In this document: in pieces, positions 1-6,874 of the stretch | How positions within the stretch are numbered: the first letter of the stretch is position 1 | How the letters are laid out: each line of letters begins with the position of its first letter | Assembly: GCA_036274675.1 (NCBI GenBank) | Contig: DASUFE010000069.1 | Location: forward strand, 1-23,906 | Source: DASUFE01 sp036274675 | GTDB lineage: Bacteria; Pseudomonadota; Gammaproteobacteria; HTCC5015 | Direction of reading: 5' to 3' | Length of the DNA stretch: 23,906 nt | Program-made: the position numbers and the translations under genes | The notes under the pieces: generated by a model | Told to the model about the DNA's origin: nothing | What the model saw: the letters and a program-made list of their open reading frames with translations, nothing else | The model's database searches: none

Positions 1-126
1 GCACGTTTTCTTGCGTCTGGGGATATGGAACTTTAGCCACTCAAGTATCACGAGTCGGACGGCACGTTTTCTTGCGTCTGGGGATATGGAACTTTAGCCA
101 CTCAAGTATCACGAGTCGGACGGCAC
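1..126. repeat. 61-bp tandem direct repeat, two copies
   Basis: Bases 1-61 are repeated exactly at 62-122, and the match continues four bases further (GCAC at 123-126) before array A begins. The unit contains the dispersed motif AGCCACTCAAGTATCACGAG that recurs elsewhere in the window. The first copy starts at the window edge, so more copies may lie outside. No coding potential is evident. Confidence 0.95.
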
Positions 127-295
127 ATCCCCCTGCCTTCGGCATCCCCCTTCGGTACGAAGGGGGATGAATAGAAGTGTGTCCCCCTTCGGGACGAAGG
201 GGGATGAATAGAGGTGTGTCCCCCTTCCAAAGGAAGGGGAAAAAAACTTAATCCCCCTTCCAGAGGAAGGGGGATGCCCGAAGGGCAGGGGGATG
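126..295. repeat. Palindromic hairpin array A (4 units)
   Basis: The array opens with the head CATCCCCCTGCCTTCGGCAT. Four hairpins of the type CCCCCTTC-(loop)-GAAGGGGGAT follow, separated by short AT-richer spacers such as TGAATAGAAGTGTGT. It closes with a tail, GATGCCCGAAGGGCAGGGGG plus ATG, that is nearly the reverse complement of the head. Stem position 6 alternates between TTCC/GGAA and TTCG/CGAA types, so the paired bases change together. It lies 76 bp upstream of the DUF559 start. Confidence 0.9.
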
Positions 296-371
296 TTTTA
301 GGTCTCACCCAGAAGATGGATGTGCAAAGCACGAGTGGAATGTAAGAATTTTTATTTTGCATGGGGCTGAT

Positions 372-737
372 ATGCAAAATATTAAGAATTTAAAATCCCG
401 AGCACGCGAGCTGCGCAGGCAACAGACACCGTGGGAACTGATGCTATGGGAACAGCTCAGGAAACGTCGATTGAGCAATGTTCGCTTTCTCCGCCAGCAC
501 ACCATCGGAAATTATATTGTCGATTTTTATGCGCCTTCTTTAAGGTTGGCCATTGAGCTTGATGGATCGCAACATTTTGATCCAGCGGTCGAGTCTTATG
601 ATCTGAAGCGTAGTGAGTGGTTGAATCTCCAGGGCATCAAAATTCTGCGATTCACAAATTTGCAAGTTACGCAGGAAATGGATGCGGTGTTGGAACTTAT
701 AGAGCACGCCGTCAAACAGTTGCTCCATTCCTTTTGA
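372..737 (+). CDS. DUF559 domain protein (predicted PD-(D/E)XK-like endonuclease)
   Basis: A 121-aa protein that is essentially one DUF559 domain, the usual size for this family. DUF559 is related to very-short-patch-repair (Vsr)-like and restriction-fold nucleases. Visible landmarks are an Arg-rich amphipathic N-terminus with TPWE (res 20-22), FLRQHTIGNYIVDFY (about 39-53, D51), IELDGSQH (61-68, E62 and D64), a YD..R..W.N.QG segment and ILRF (91-94). These match the family's conserved acidic core. I chose the ATG at 372, with GGGG five bases upstream, over an in-frame TTG at 357. The gene is sandwiched between two hairpin arrays: array A ends 76 bp upstream and array B starts one base after the TGA. 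That placement suggests a tie to the repeats, but nothing in the sequence proves it. Base composition is more AT-rich than its neighbours, which fits recent acquisition. Confidence 0.85.
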   Translation: MQNIKNLKSRARELRRQQTPWELMLWEQLRKRRLSNVRFLRQHTIGNYIVDFYAPSLRLAIELDGSQHFDPAVESYDLKRSEWLNLQGIKILRFTNLQVTQEMDAVLELIEHAVKQLLHSF

Positions 738-738
738 A

Positions 739-1055
739 CATCCCCCTGCCTTCGGCATCCCCCTTCCTCTGGAAGGGGGATTAAGTTTTTTTGTCCCCCT
801 TCCTCAGGAAGGGGGATACACCTCTCTTCATCCCCCTATATTCTAAAGGGGGATTGGGATCTTTTCCGAAGGAAGGGAGATGGGAATCTTTTCCCCCCTT
901 CCGGAGGAAGGGGGAAGTGCGAAGCACAGGAAAATTTTTGATCTTCCTTCCTCCGGAAGGGAAACAAGATTATTTTTATCCTCCTTCCTCCGGAAGGGAA
1001 ACACCTCTCTTCATCTCCCTTCGTACCGAAGGGGGATGCCGAAGGCAGGGGGATG
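739..1055. repeat. Palindromic hairpin array B (about 8 units)
   Basis: This is the largest array in the window. It begins with the same 20-base head as array A and ends with GATGCCGAAGGCAGGGGGAT plus G, the exact reverse complement of the head region. About eight hairpins lie between. Five or six are near-perfect and the others have decayed, for example the arms at 865-880 and 945-960. A different small hairpin, GTGCGAAGCAC, occurs inside (about 917-927) and again at about 1080-1090. The array starts one base after the DUF559 stop codon and would also act as a strong transcript-end structure. Confidence 0.9.
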
Positions 1056-1105
1056 TTTCGGCCTTCATCCTCAAGGCAAGTGCGAAGCACAGTGGGAGCA
1101 CGTCC

Positions 1106-1139
1106 GGAACTTCAGCCGTCCAAGTATCACAAGTAGGAC
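1106..1139 (+). repeat. Dispersed AGCC-CAAGTATCAC motif copy
   Basis: GGAACTTCAGCCGTCCAAGT followed by ATCACAAGTAGGACA closely matches the core of the 61-bp tandem repeat at the window start (GGAACTTTAGCCACTCAAGT followed by ATCACGAGTCGGAC). It sits between array B and a GTAGGTTGGGG-type element. Confidence 0.75.
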
Positions 1140-1161
1140 AGCAGGGAGCAATAATCAAGTA

Positions 1162-1240
1162 TGCAGGTTGGGCTGAACATACTGAGTCTCAATAGATATA
1201 AACCTCAAGTTAGGGTTCGCTGCGCTTGCCCCAACCTGCA
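1162..1240. repeat. GTAGGTTGGGG-type palindromic element (copy 1, diverged)
   Basis: The ends are TGCAGGTTGGGC and GCCCCAACCTGCA, near-perfect inverted repeats enclosing about 54 bp. The interior has lost the second stem seen in the other copies. It lies just downstream of the minus-strand regulator at 1276-2220 and could serve as its transcript-end hairpin. Confidence 0.75.
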
Positions 1241-1275
1241 GGACTCTGGATAAGGAATTTATTTTCGGAGCGTTA

Positions 1276-2220
1276 TCAGGTATCAACAATCAACGCGCCC
1301 GGCGTTTGCTTGGCCATGCCGGCGAAGCCGGTGATGAAGGGTTTCAATTGGGTAAGCCGGTCCTGCGGAATGTCGGAGACGATTTCGCGGATCAGCGCCA
1401 TGCGTTCGTTCTGCATGTAGCGCACCTTGGCGTAGCGGGTGCCGGCGACGGCGAGCAGCGGGTTGACGCCGGTGCCGAGCCCGTAGCGCGCCGCGATGAA
1501 AATGCTGAAGCGCGGTTTCATCACGGGCTTTTCATATTGCTGGTAGGTGGAGAGCGAGACGCCCATCAGTTCGGCGAACTGCTGCTGGCTGCCGCCGAAC
1601 CAGTTGCGGATCGCCTGCATGCCGTAGGCGATCGCAATGTACATCTGGTTGTCGATTTCTTCGATAACTTTGTGCAGGTGTTCGCGGGTGATGCCGGTGG
1701 GTTCGGGAGTTTTCGCCGGCCGCGGCTTGCCGGTCAGTGTGCACAGCACGTCGATCAGTTTGGAGAAATATTCGTCGGACAGCGAGTTGGCCAGGAACCA
1801 GATGAAGTTGAGGCGGTTGTCGGTTTCGCTGCTGGTGAGGCCCCTGCCATAACCGGAACCTTCCAGCAGATAGAAGAATGGCGTATTGAAGCGCAACGAC
1901 CATTTCTGCGCGAGATCGACGCGCACGATCTCCTCGCCGGTTTCGTATTTCTTGTACTGCGACAGCGAGACGCCGAAGATGCGGGCCATCCGCGCCTGCG
2001 GCAGGTTGACGGATTTCCGGTACAGGCAGAGGTTGTCGGCCAGCGCCTTGCGCGCCTCCCGCTCGATGGGCTCGAAATCGATCAGTTTCGGCGTGAACGT
2101 GGTTTTATTTTCGGCCAGAATCTTTTCGACAGCCGTGTAGTAATGGCTGACGCCGCCTTCCGCAGCAGGGGAATCCGGCTCGGAATCCGCGGGAATAACT
2201 TGATAGGCGTGAGAAACCAT
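1276..2220 (-). CDS. Double-HTH XRE-type regulator, paralog 1
   Basis: A 314-aa cytoplasmic DNA-binding protein with two helix-turn-helix segments. The first is around NLPQARMARIFGVSLSQYKK, ending in the KKYETG signature. The second is around QQQFAELMGVSLSTYQQYEK. Between them lies an (L/I)NFIWFLANSLSDEYFSKLIDVL-type helical region, and the C-terminus ends PGALIVDT. Its closest relative in view is the gene at 5023-5910, collinear over almost the full length and about two-thirds identical by eye. The ATG at 2220 was chosen because GGAGGG lies three bases upstream and because the paralog's homology starts shortly after it. Upstream in-frame starts would add 22-29 non-homologous residues. It is 164 bp downstream of the M48 peptidase gene on the same strand. 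Target genes are unknown; autoregulation through the inverted repeat at 2285-2299 is possible. Confidence 0.8.
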   Translation of the reverse strand: MVSHAYQVIPADSEPDSPAAEGGVSHYYTAVEKILAENKTTFTPKLIDFEPIEREARKALADNLCLYRKSVNLPQARMARIFGVSLSQYKKYETGEEIVRVDLAQKWSLRFNTPFFYLLEGSGYGRGLTSSETDNRLNFIWFLANSLSDEYFSKLIDVLCTLTGKPRPAKTPEPTGITREHLHKVIEEIDNQMYIAIAYGMQAIRNWFGGSQQQFAELMGVSLSTYQQYEKPVMKPRFSIFIAARYGLGTGVNPLLAVAGTRYAKVRYMQNERMALIREIVSDIPQDRLTQLKPFITGFAGMAKQTPGALIVDT

Positions 2221-2284
2221 ATGCCCTCCGGCAGGGCGCATTCCAAGGTTCTTATGGCGTCTTATACAGAGACGTGTAGCTGCC

Positions 2285-2299
2285 CGAGCATAGTGCTCG
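2285..2299. promoter_or_regulatory. Possible operator: 6-bp inverted repeat
   Basis: CGAGCA-TAG-TGCTCG is a perfect inverted repeat of 6-bp arms with a 3-bp centre. It lies in the gap between the M48 gene and the XRE regulator, 65 bp upstream of the regulator's ATG. Size and spacing suit an HTH dimer site, but I see no clear second copy upstream of the paralog. Confidence 0.3.
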
Positions 2300-2384
2300 C
2301 GGAACATAATTTCAATCGGTGACAGGCCGCAGCGCCGTATCGCTATATAAGGTGTGACGAGATTCCGGGCACGATAAAAATTTT

Positions 2385-4253
2385 CTATAAGACCTGTTCT
2401 CCGGCCTGGATGATCCGGACGGCCAGCTCGCTGCAGGGCCCGCTCCGGGAGACAACGAAGAAGTCGCCATCGAGCCTGATATTCGCGGCCTGGATGATTT
2501 CAAGGGCGCGCTTGTCCTCGTCCATGACGAAGCGATCGATCTCGACCACGAAGGCGAACGCCGGAAATTCGGGGAAGTGTTTGAGTTTTTTCTGCGCCAC
2601 CCAGACGTGCTTCACATTATCGGCGCTCCGCAGGGCATTGGCAATGGCGGCCATCGCGGCGGCGGGCAGGCCCGCTTTTTCCAGGGGGTCATCGAGGTTC
2701 AGCAGGCTGCGCTCGCGGCGGCTTGCCTCCAGTATCCGGGTCTGTTCCTCGAAACGCTGCTCCCACCAGTCGGCTTCATCCATGCGCGCGCGCTCTTCGA
2801 GGAAGCGGTACGCGCAGCGGCAGGCATCGAGCGCGAGCCGGGGGTTGGCGAGCGCGATCTTCAACTGCTCCAGACAGGTCTCGTCGCCCCGGTTGTAGAG
2901 CAGGCGTCCGATCGCGTAGGCGGCGCTGGAATTCCGCGGATGGCGCGACTGGATGGCGCGGTAAAGCGGCAGCGCGGTTGCCTCGTCGATAAGCTCCTCG
3001 CTCAAGGAAGCCTTGCTCCAGAGTTCGTCGTCGCTCAGGGTTTCGAGCGGCCTGCCCTCGAGTTCGGCCAGGCGTTTCCTGCCTGCGCTCACGTATTGAT
3101 AGCGCTCGCGCCATTTGTCGCGGTTAGCCTGCATCCATTGGTTGTCAAAGTCGGCGATCACTTGCTGCAGGCGCTCGCCGAGCCAGGCTCCGGCCGCCGT
3201 CCGTTGCACCGGCGACGGCGCGCGCGGCGTCACGTTCAGCGCGGCGGCGCGGTCCTTGAGGGAAGGATGCGTATCGTAATAGGCGGTCGCGCGCTCGAGT
3301 TCGGCCTGCAGGCGGTCCGTATAGCGCTCGCCCGAGAGCCGGTGTTCGTTCATGAAGCGCGTCAGTCCTTGCCAGGGCATGTGGTCCGGCTCGGGCAGCA
3401 GGTCGGCTTTTCTGAAATAGAAGGCCCAGTACTCCTTGCCCGCGTGGTCGCTGGTGACGCAGGTGTTGACCAGCGCCTCGGTAAGGATTTGCGGCGAAGT
3501 AATCTGCGCCGCGACCGCGTCCGCTTCGTACTCGTTCATGCGCGCGAGCGGAAAGGTGTAAGCCGAGAAACGCGGCGAGTACCAGTTGAAGAACCGGAAC
3601 ATCATGCGCGCGCCCCAGGAGTCGATGCCGGCATAGGCCTGCGTGACGCGGTCCCAGGTGGTGCGCACGCGGTAGATCCAGGCCTTGAAACGGCTGTGGT
3701 TGCCGGAGAGATGGCCGAACTCATGCGCCAGCACGGCGCGCGCCTGCTCCGGTGACAGGCTGAGCAGGAGCTCGAGCCCGAGGATCAGCGTATTTTTATG
3801 CCAGCCCAAGACGCCGAGCCGCGGCGTCTGCACCACCGCGGCGTTGAATTCGGGAGTGAGCAGGACCTGGTGTACCCGCGGTGATTTCAACCTGTCTTGC
3901 AGCTCGCGGATTTCGTGCTGCAGCAGCGGAAAATCCTTGAGCCGGATCGTGTAGCCGGCCGGCGGGTCGACGCGCACCCACAGCGCCTTGAGCAGGATCC
4001 AGATCGAGGGCGCCAGCACGAAGAGTAATTTTTTCTGCAGCAGGATCAGAAACAGCGCCGTGCTGAGGAAGGCCGAGCCGACGATAAGCCCCGTGATGCC
4101 GAACAGCAGGCACAACACTCCCAGGATGAACAGGTAGCCGAGAAGCGTATAGAAAATGATGCCGAGTTTGTAACGCGCCGGGCTTTGCCGCGCCAGCGCT
4201 TCGGCGTTGCGCACCATGGTTTCGAACCGGGCCTGGGTCAGATTTGCGCTCAT
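2385..4253 (-). CDS. M48 family membrane metallopeptidase with C-terminal TPR-like region
   Basis: A 622-aa predicted inner-membrane zinc protease. Two hydrophobic stretches near the N-terminus (about residues 31-86) form a membrane anchor. The catalytic HEFGH motif is at about 177-181 within LAHEFGHLSGNH, and the third zinc ligand is supplied by NEYEADA (about 240-246), the M48 pattern. The C-terminal third is soluble, with helical TPR-like repeats (for example SAAYAIGRLLYNRGDE), a layout shared with large M48 proteases such as BepA-like or Ste24-like proteins. All catalytic residues are present. The ATG at 4253 is preferred over a TTG four codons upstream; neither has a strong ribosome binding site. 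It is flanked on the same strand by two paralogous XRE-type regulators, which suggests a conserved regulator-protease module. Its substrate cannot be inferred. Confidence 0.88.
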   Translation of the reverse strand: MSANLTQARFETMVRNAEALARQSPARYKLGIIFYTLLGYLFILGVLCLLFGITGLIVGSAFLSTALFLILLQKKLLFVLAPSIWILLKALWVRVDPPAGYTIRLKDFPLLQHEIRELQDRLKSPRVHQVLLTPEFNAAVVQTPRLGVLGWHKNTLILGLELLLSLSPEQARAVLAHEFGHLSGNHSRFKAWIYRVRTTWDRVTQAYAGIDSWGARMMFRFFNWYSPRFSAYTFPLARMNEYEADAVAAQITSPQILTEALVNTCVTSDHAGKEYWAFYFRKADLLPEPDHMPWQGLTRFMNEHRLSGERYTDRLQAELERATAYYDTHPSLKDRAAALNVTPRAPSPVQRTAAGAWLGERLQQVIADFDNQWMQANRDKWRERYQYVSAGRKRLAELEGRPLETLSDDELWSKASLSEELIDEATALPLYRAIQSRHPRNSSAAYAIGRLLYNRGDETCLEQLKIALANPRLALDACRCAYRFLEERARMDEADWWEQRFEEQTRILEASRRERSLLNLDDPLEKAGLPAAAMAAIANALRSADNVKHVWVAQKKLKHFPEFPAFAFVVEIDRFVMDEDKRALEIIQAANIRLDGDFFVVSRSGPCSELAVRIIQAGEQVL

Positions 4254-4586
4254 AGCGGTTTGCAATGTCTATTTCTATATATAAAAGTAGCGTATCCCCC
4301 GGCGCTTAACAATGAAGAACCATCCGGGAAGCGTACGCGTCGGCGGCTGCCGGTTACATGCTCTGCAGCGGGGAAAACCGGGAATGACACCGGTTATTCA
4401 GCGGCTGTTAGCCCATTATTGAGTAAAAGTAGCTACTTTCGCCGGTTCTGAGGATGCCGGGCTTCGGTTAGATTTTTGCGCCGTGAGGCAGCGACTGTGC
4501 GTCGACCGGCGCCGTCGCTGAGCAGGCACTGGCGAGTTTTATTGGATTTAGATGATTTAAAAGCGAGCATCCAAAGACCTGCTGGG
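4254..4586. other. Long intergenic stretch, possible ncRNA body
   Basis: No convincing gene is present between the M48 start and the terminator at 4587. AT-rich TATATATAAAA lies at about 4276-4286, just upstream of the peptidase gene. A perfect 14-bp palindrome, AAAGTAGCTACTTT, is at 4426-4439. A 7-bp stem CAGCGAC/GTCGCTG pairs 4489-4495 with 4514-4520. Together with the downstream plus-strand terminator this could be a small RNA; I see no clear promoter. Confidence 0.25.
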
Positions 4587-4624
4587 AAGGCTGTGTGAAG
4601 GACCACACAGCCTTTTCATTTTCT
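4587..4624 (+). terminator. Rho-independent terminator with no upstream gene
   Basis: AAGGCTGTGTG and CACACAGCCTT form a perfect 11-bp stem (4587-4597 and 4604-4614) with a 6-base loop, followed by TTCATTTTCTC. The T-rich tail is only on the plus strand, yet no plus-strand coding gene lies upstream, since both neighbours run on the minus strand. Confidence 0.65.
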
Positions 4625-4743
4625 CAAAACCACTAGCCCCGACTCTTGCTCCCTCTGTCGCTGCATCCGCAAGCGTGCTCCTCGCACTCCTTAAAAGCGA
4701 TTTCGAAATTTCTTGAAGCATCCCCCGCGGGTCCGGTGTCTCT

Positions 4744-4765
4744 GGGTCGTGATACCGGAGTGGCT
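4744..4765 (-). repeat. Dispersed AGCC-GTATCAC motif, inverted copy
   Basis: Read on the minus strand this is AGCCACTCCGGTATCACGAC, a close match to the motif in the window's first 60 bases. With the forward copy at 4908-4930 it brackets array C as an inverted pair. Confidence 0.65.
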
Positions 4766-4811
4766 GTTGGATACCTGGACACGTAGAGCGGGGCCCGCGT
4801 AAGAATCAAAA

Positions 4812-4901
4812 CATCCCCCTGCCTTCGGCATCCCCCTTCGTTCCGAAGGGGGACAAAATCTTGTCCCACTTCCCGTGGAAGGGGGTACGTGTCGGGGGAT
4901 G
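4812..4901. repeat. Palindromic hairpin array C (2 units)
   Basis: It starts with the standard head CATCCCCCTGCCTTCGGCAT and carries one good hairpin (CCCCCTTCGTTCCGAAGGGG) and one decayed hairpin. It ends in a degenerate tail, TGTCGGGGGATG. It sits between the XRE paralog 2 gene and the orphan terminator. Confidence 0.85.
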
Positions 4902-4907
4902 AGATTA

Positions 4908-4930
4908 TTAGCACTCCAGTATCACGACTC
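4908..4930 (+). repeat. Dispersed AGC-CTCCAGTATCAC motif copy
   Basis: TTAGCACTCCAGTATCACGA followed by CTC matches the motif TTAGCCACTCAAGTATCACGAGTC with one deletion and few changes. It follows directly on the GGGGATG tail of array C, as GGGGAT precedes the motif at the window start. Confidence 0.65.
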
Positions 4931-5022
4931 AGAGACCAACGGGTCGGATAAAAGAGCTTGAGTGGTGGTGTATCACCAGCCGGCCGGTTCAGAGAGCACG
5001 GATGCTGTTTAATCAGTGAAGC

Positions 5023-5910
5023 TCACACGTCGACAATCAGTGCGCCGGGGATCTGTTTCACTGTTTCGGCGAAGCCCTTGATCAGCGGGCGCAGGCGCTC
5101 GAGCTGTTCGGGCCCGATGCCGGCGACGACTTCGCGAATCAGCGCCATGCGCGCGTTCTGCATGTGGCGGATCCGGGCGAAGCGCGTGCCCGCGATGGTC
5201 ACCAGCGGGTTTATGCCCATTGATATCACGCAGCGGGCCGCGAAGAAAATATTGAAACGGGGTTTCATGGTGGGTTTTTCGTATTGCTGATAGGTCGACA
5301 GCGAGATGCCCATCAATTCGGCGAACTGTTCCTGGCTGTAGCCAAACCATTTGCGCACCGCCTGCATGCCGTAGGCAATGGCGATGTACATCTTGGTTTC
5401 GATCTCGTCGATCACTTCCTTGACCATGTCGTGCGTGATCCCCGAAGGCTCGGGCCGTTTTCCAAACGGCGCTTTCTGCGTGAACAGGCACAGCAGGTCG
5501 ATGAGTTTCGAGAAATACTCGTCGGTCAGGGAGTTGGCCAGAAACCATATAAACTCGAAACGGTCATCTCCGTCACTGCCCGCAAGGTATCTGCCGTAAC
5601 CGGAACCCTGCAGCAGGTAGAAAACCGGCCGGCTGAAACGCAGGGCCCATTTTTGAGCCAGGTCGATGCGCAGCACTTCCCTGCCCGATTCGTATTTCTT
5701 GTACTGTGACAGTGAGATGCCGAAGATGCGCGCCATACTGGACTGCGACAGGTTGACCGACTTGCGGGACAGGCACAAGTTGTCCGCCAGTATCTTGCGG
5801 GCTTCTGCCTCAATGGCGGGAAAGTCGATCAGCCGCGGTGTTATTTGTACTTTTTGTTCGGCCAGAAACGTTTCGACGGCCGCATAGTAAGGATGTGTGG
5901 CAACACTCAC
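5023..5910 (-). CDS. Double-HTH XRE-type regulator, paralog 2
   Basis: A 295-aa protein collinear with the regulator at 1276-2220. HTH1 is at about residues 51-77 (SVNLSQSSMARIFGISLSQY, then KKYESG). HTH2 is at about 189-215 (YSQEQFAELMGISLSTYQQY, then EKP). A long helical linker between them contains FIWFLANSLTDEYFSKLIDL. The C-terminus PGALIVDV parallels PGALIVDT of the paralog. It starts with GTG at 5910, supported by GGAGG seven bases upstream, and a plausible sigma-70-type promoter lies about 60 bp further up. Two HTHs in one chain suggest binding of a split or long operator as a monomer or dimer. It is read in the same direction as the M48 gene, 769 bp away across array C. Confidence 0.82.
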   Translation of the reverse strand: MSVATHPYYAAVETFLAEQKVQITPRLIDFPAIEAEARKILADNLCLSRKSVNLSQSSMARIFGISLSQYKKYESGREVLRIDLAQKWALRFSRPVFYLLQGSGYGRYLAGSDGDDRFEFIWFLANSLTDEYFSKLIDLLCLFTQKAPFGKRPEPSGITHDMVKEVIDEIETKMYIAIAYGMQAVRKWFGYSQEQFAELMGISLSTYQQYEKPTMKPRFNIFFAARCVISMGINPLVTIAGTRFARIRHMQNARMALIREVVAGIGPEQLERLRPLIKGFAETVKQIPGALIVDV

Positions 5911-5966
5911 GCAAAAACCTCCGCGCCGGATACAGGCGGCGCAATCGCAGGCTTAGGGTAGGGAGC

Positions 5967-5995
5967 AGAATAGTTCCGCATGAATCCAATTGCAA
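5967..5995 (-). promoter_or_regulatory. Possible sigma-70 promoter for XRE paralog 2
   Basis: On the minus strand TTGCAA (5990-5995) and TATTCT (5967-5972) are separated by 17 bp, each matching four of six consensus bases. The start codon is 57 bp downstream of the -10 box. Confidence 0.35.
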
Positions 5996-6079
5996 CCGGT
6001 ATTCGCGCTTGTATAAGTTCCGTAAACGCCGCTGCCGGAGGGGCGGCCCCAACCCGATCCAGGGCGGATTTTGCGGGTT

Positions 6080-6874
6080 TCAGGGCGGCGCGTCTGTGAC
6101 GCGCTCCACTTTCAGCAGCCAGGGTTCGGCGAGTTTGCCGATGGCAAGGGTTACCCGGTAAGCGGGGGACCATGTGGCGTCGCCGACGCGTTCCGGTATG
6201 TCCTTGAAGAGTGGGTGGTATTCGGCCGGGACGTGTATGGTGTCGGTCAACAGATTCGACACATAAATCTTGTATTTCTGCTGGCAGTCGAAGCGGTTGC
6301 CGATTGTGGCCGCGAGGATCAGGGCGCCGGGATATTGGGCGGTCAGTTCGTCCCTGTCCACGGCCACGCCCACCACATAGAGCCGCGTATCGCGATGTTC
6401 CAGTTGTTCCAGCTCGTGCGTGCGCTGCTCCAGTTCCTCCTTCTTGATGCCGGGCTCCTGCAACTGCCGGCGCTGCTGCGCCACCGCTTTCGCATGTGTG
6501 GAGCCGTCATATTCAAAGGCAACCCAGGCCTGGCGCGCGAGATCGCGTTGTCCGCCTCGATACTCACGCAGGCTGTCGCAGCCCGGCGCCGGGTTAAAGC
6601 CCAGATCCAGAAAGCTTTGCTCATCGAGCAGCAGGCCGCGGTCGTATTGCCAGTACCGATCCTTGGCGTCTGAGGAGGCGGTCCGCCATTGCAACCGCAG
6701 GTTCATGCCGCTGTTGTCGTCGCGGTTATAGGAATAGTAGTAAGGGATGGGCAGCTCACGCTCGGTCAGGGTGACGGTCCGCGGTTCGCCGCTCCGGTTA
6801 TAGAGGACATGCGCGAACACGGCGGCATCGGCGACCAGCACCAGCAGGGCGGCGGCGCTCAGCAGGCGCTTCAT
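6080..6874 (-). CDS. DUF4824-like exported or membrane-anchored protein
   Basis: A 264-aa protein that starts MKRLLSAAALLVLVADAAVF, a single N-terminal hydrophobic segment preceded by a positive charge, so it is an exported or membrane-anchored periplasmic protein. After it come NRSGEPRTVTLTERELPIPY and a NSGMNLRLQW segment, which I recognise as the N-terminal pattern of DUF4824-family proteins. No catalytic motif is visible; residues about 145-170 form a charged helix (KKEELEQRTHELEQLEHRD). The ATG at 6874 overlaps the stop of the DUF2157 gene as ATGA, which implies translational coupling. A 114-base upstream extension of the frame was rejected because it lies inside the DUF2157 gene. Function is unknown; the pairing suggests a membrane complex with its upstream neighbour. 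Confidence 0.75.
   Translation of the reverse strand: MKRLLSAAALLVLVADAAVFAHVLYNRSGEPRTVTLTERELPIPYYYSYNRDDNSGMNLRLQWRTASSDAKDRYWQYDRGLLLDEQSFLDLGFNPAPGCDSLREYRGGQRDLARQAWVAFEYDGSTHAKAVAQQRRQLQEPGIKKEELEQRTHELEQLEHRDTRLYVVGVAVDRDELTAQYPGALILAATIGNRFDCQQKYKIYVSNLLTDTIHVPAEYHPLFKDIPERVGDATWSPAYRVTLAIGKLAEPWLLKVERVTDAPP

Noticed and set aside
126..1055. CRISPR array
   Set aside because: Units are palindromes of about 22 bp with short, similar, AT-rich spacers of irregular length. There are no unique 30-40 bp spacers and no cas genes.
791..1195. Open frames across the hairpin arrays (also at 102-377, 836-1090, 880-1176, 8052-8468 minus)
   Set aside because: They translate the repeats into PLEGG, SSRRGT or FVPKGD-like peptides that recur wherever an array occurs, with no start signals. 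They are by-products of the palindromes.
4185..4451. 88-aa plus-strand frame over the M48 start
   Set aside because: It overlaps the peptidase gene's 5' end and shows no motif or ribosome binding site. A small RNA is a better reading of the region.
4266..5022. tRNA or rRNA gene
   Set aside because: No cloverleaf, CCA end or rRNA segment was seen here or in other gaps.
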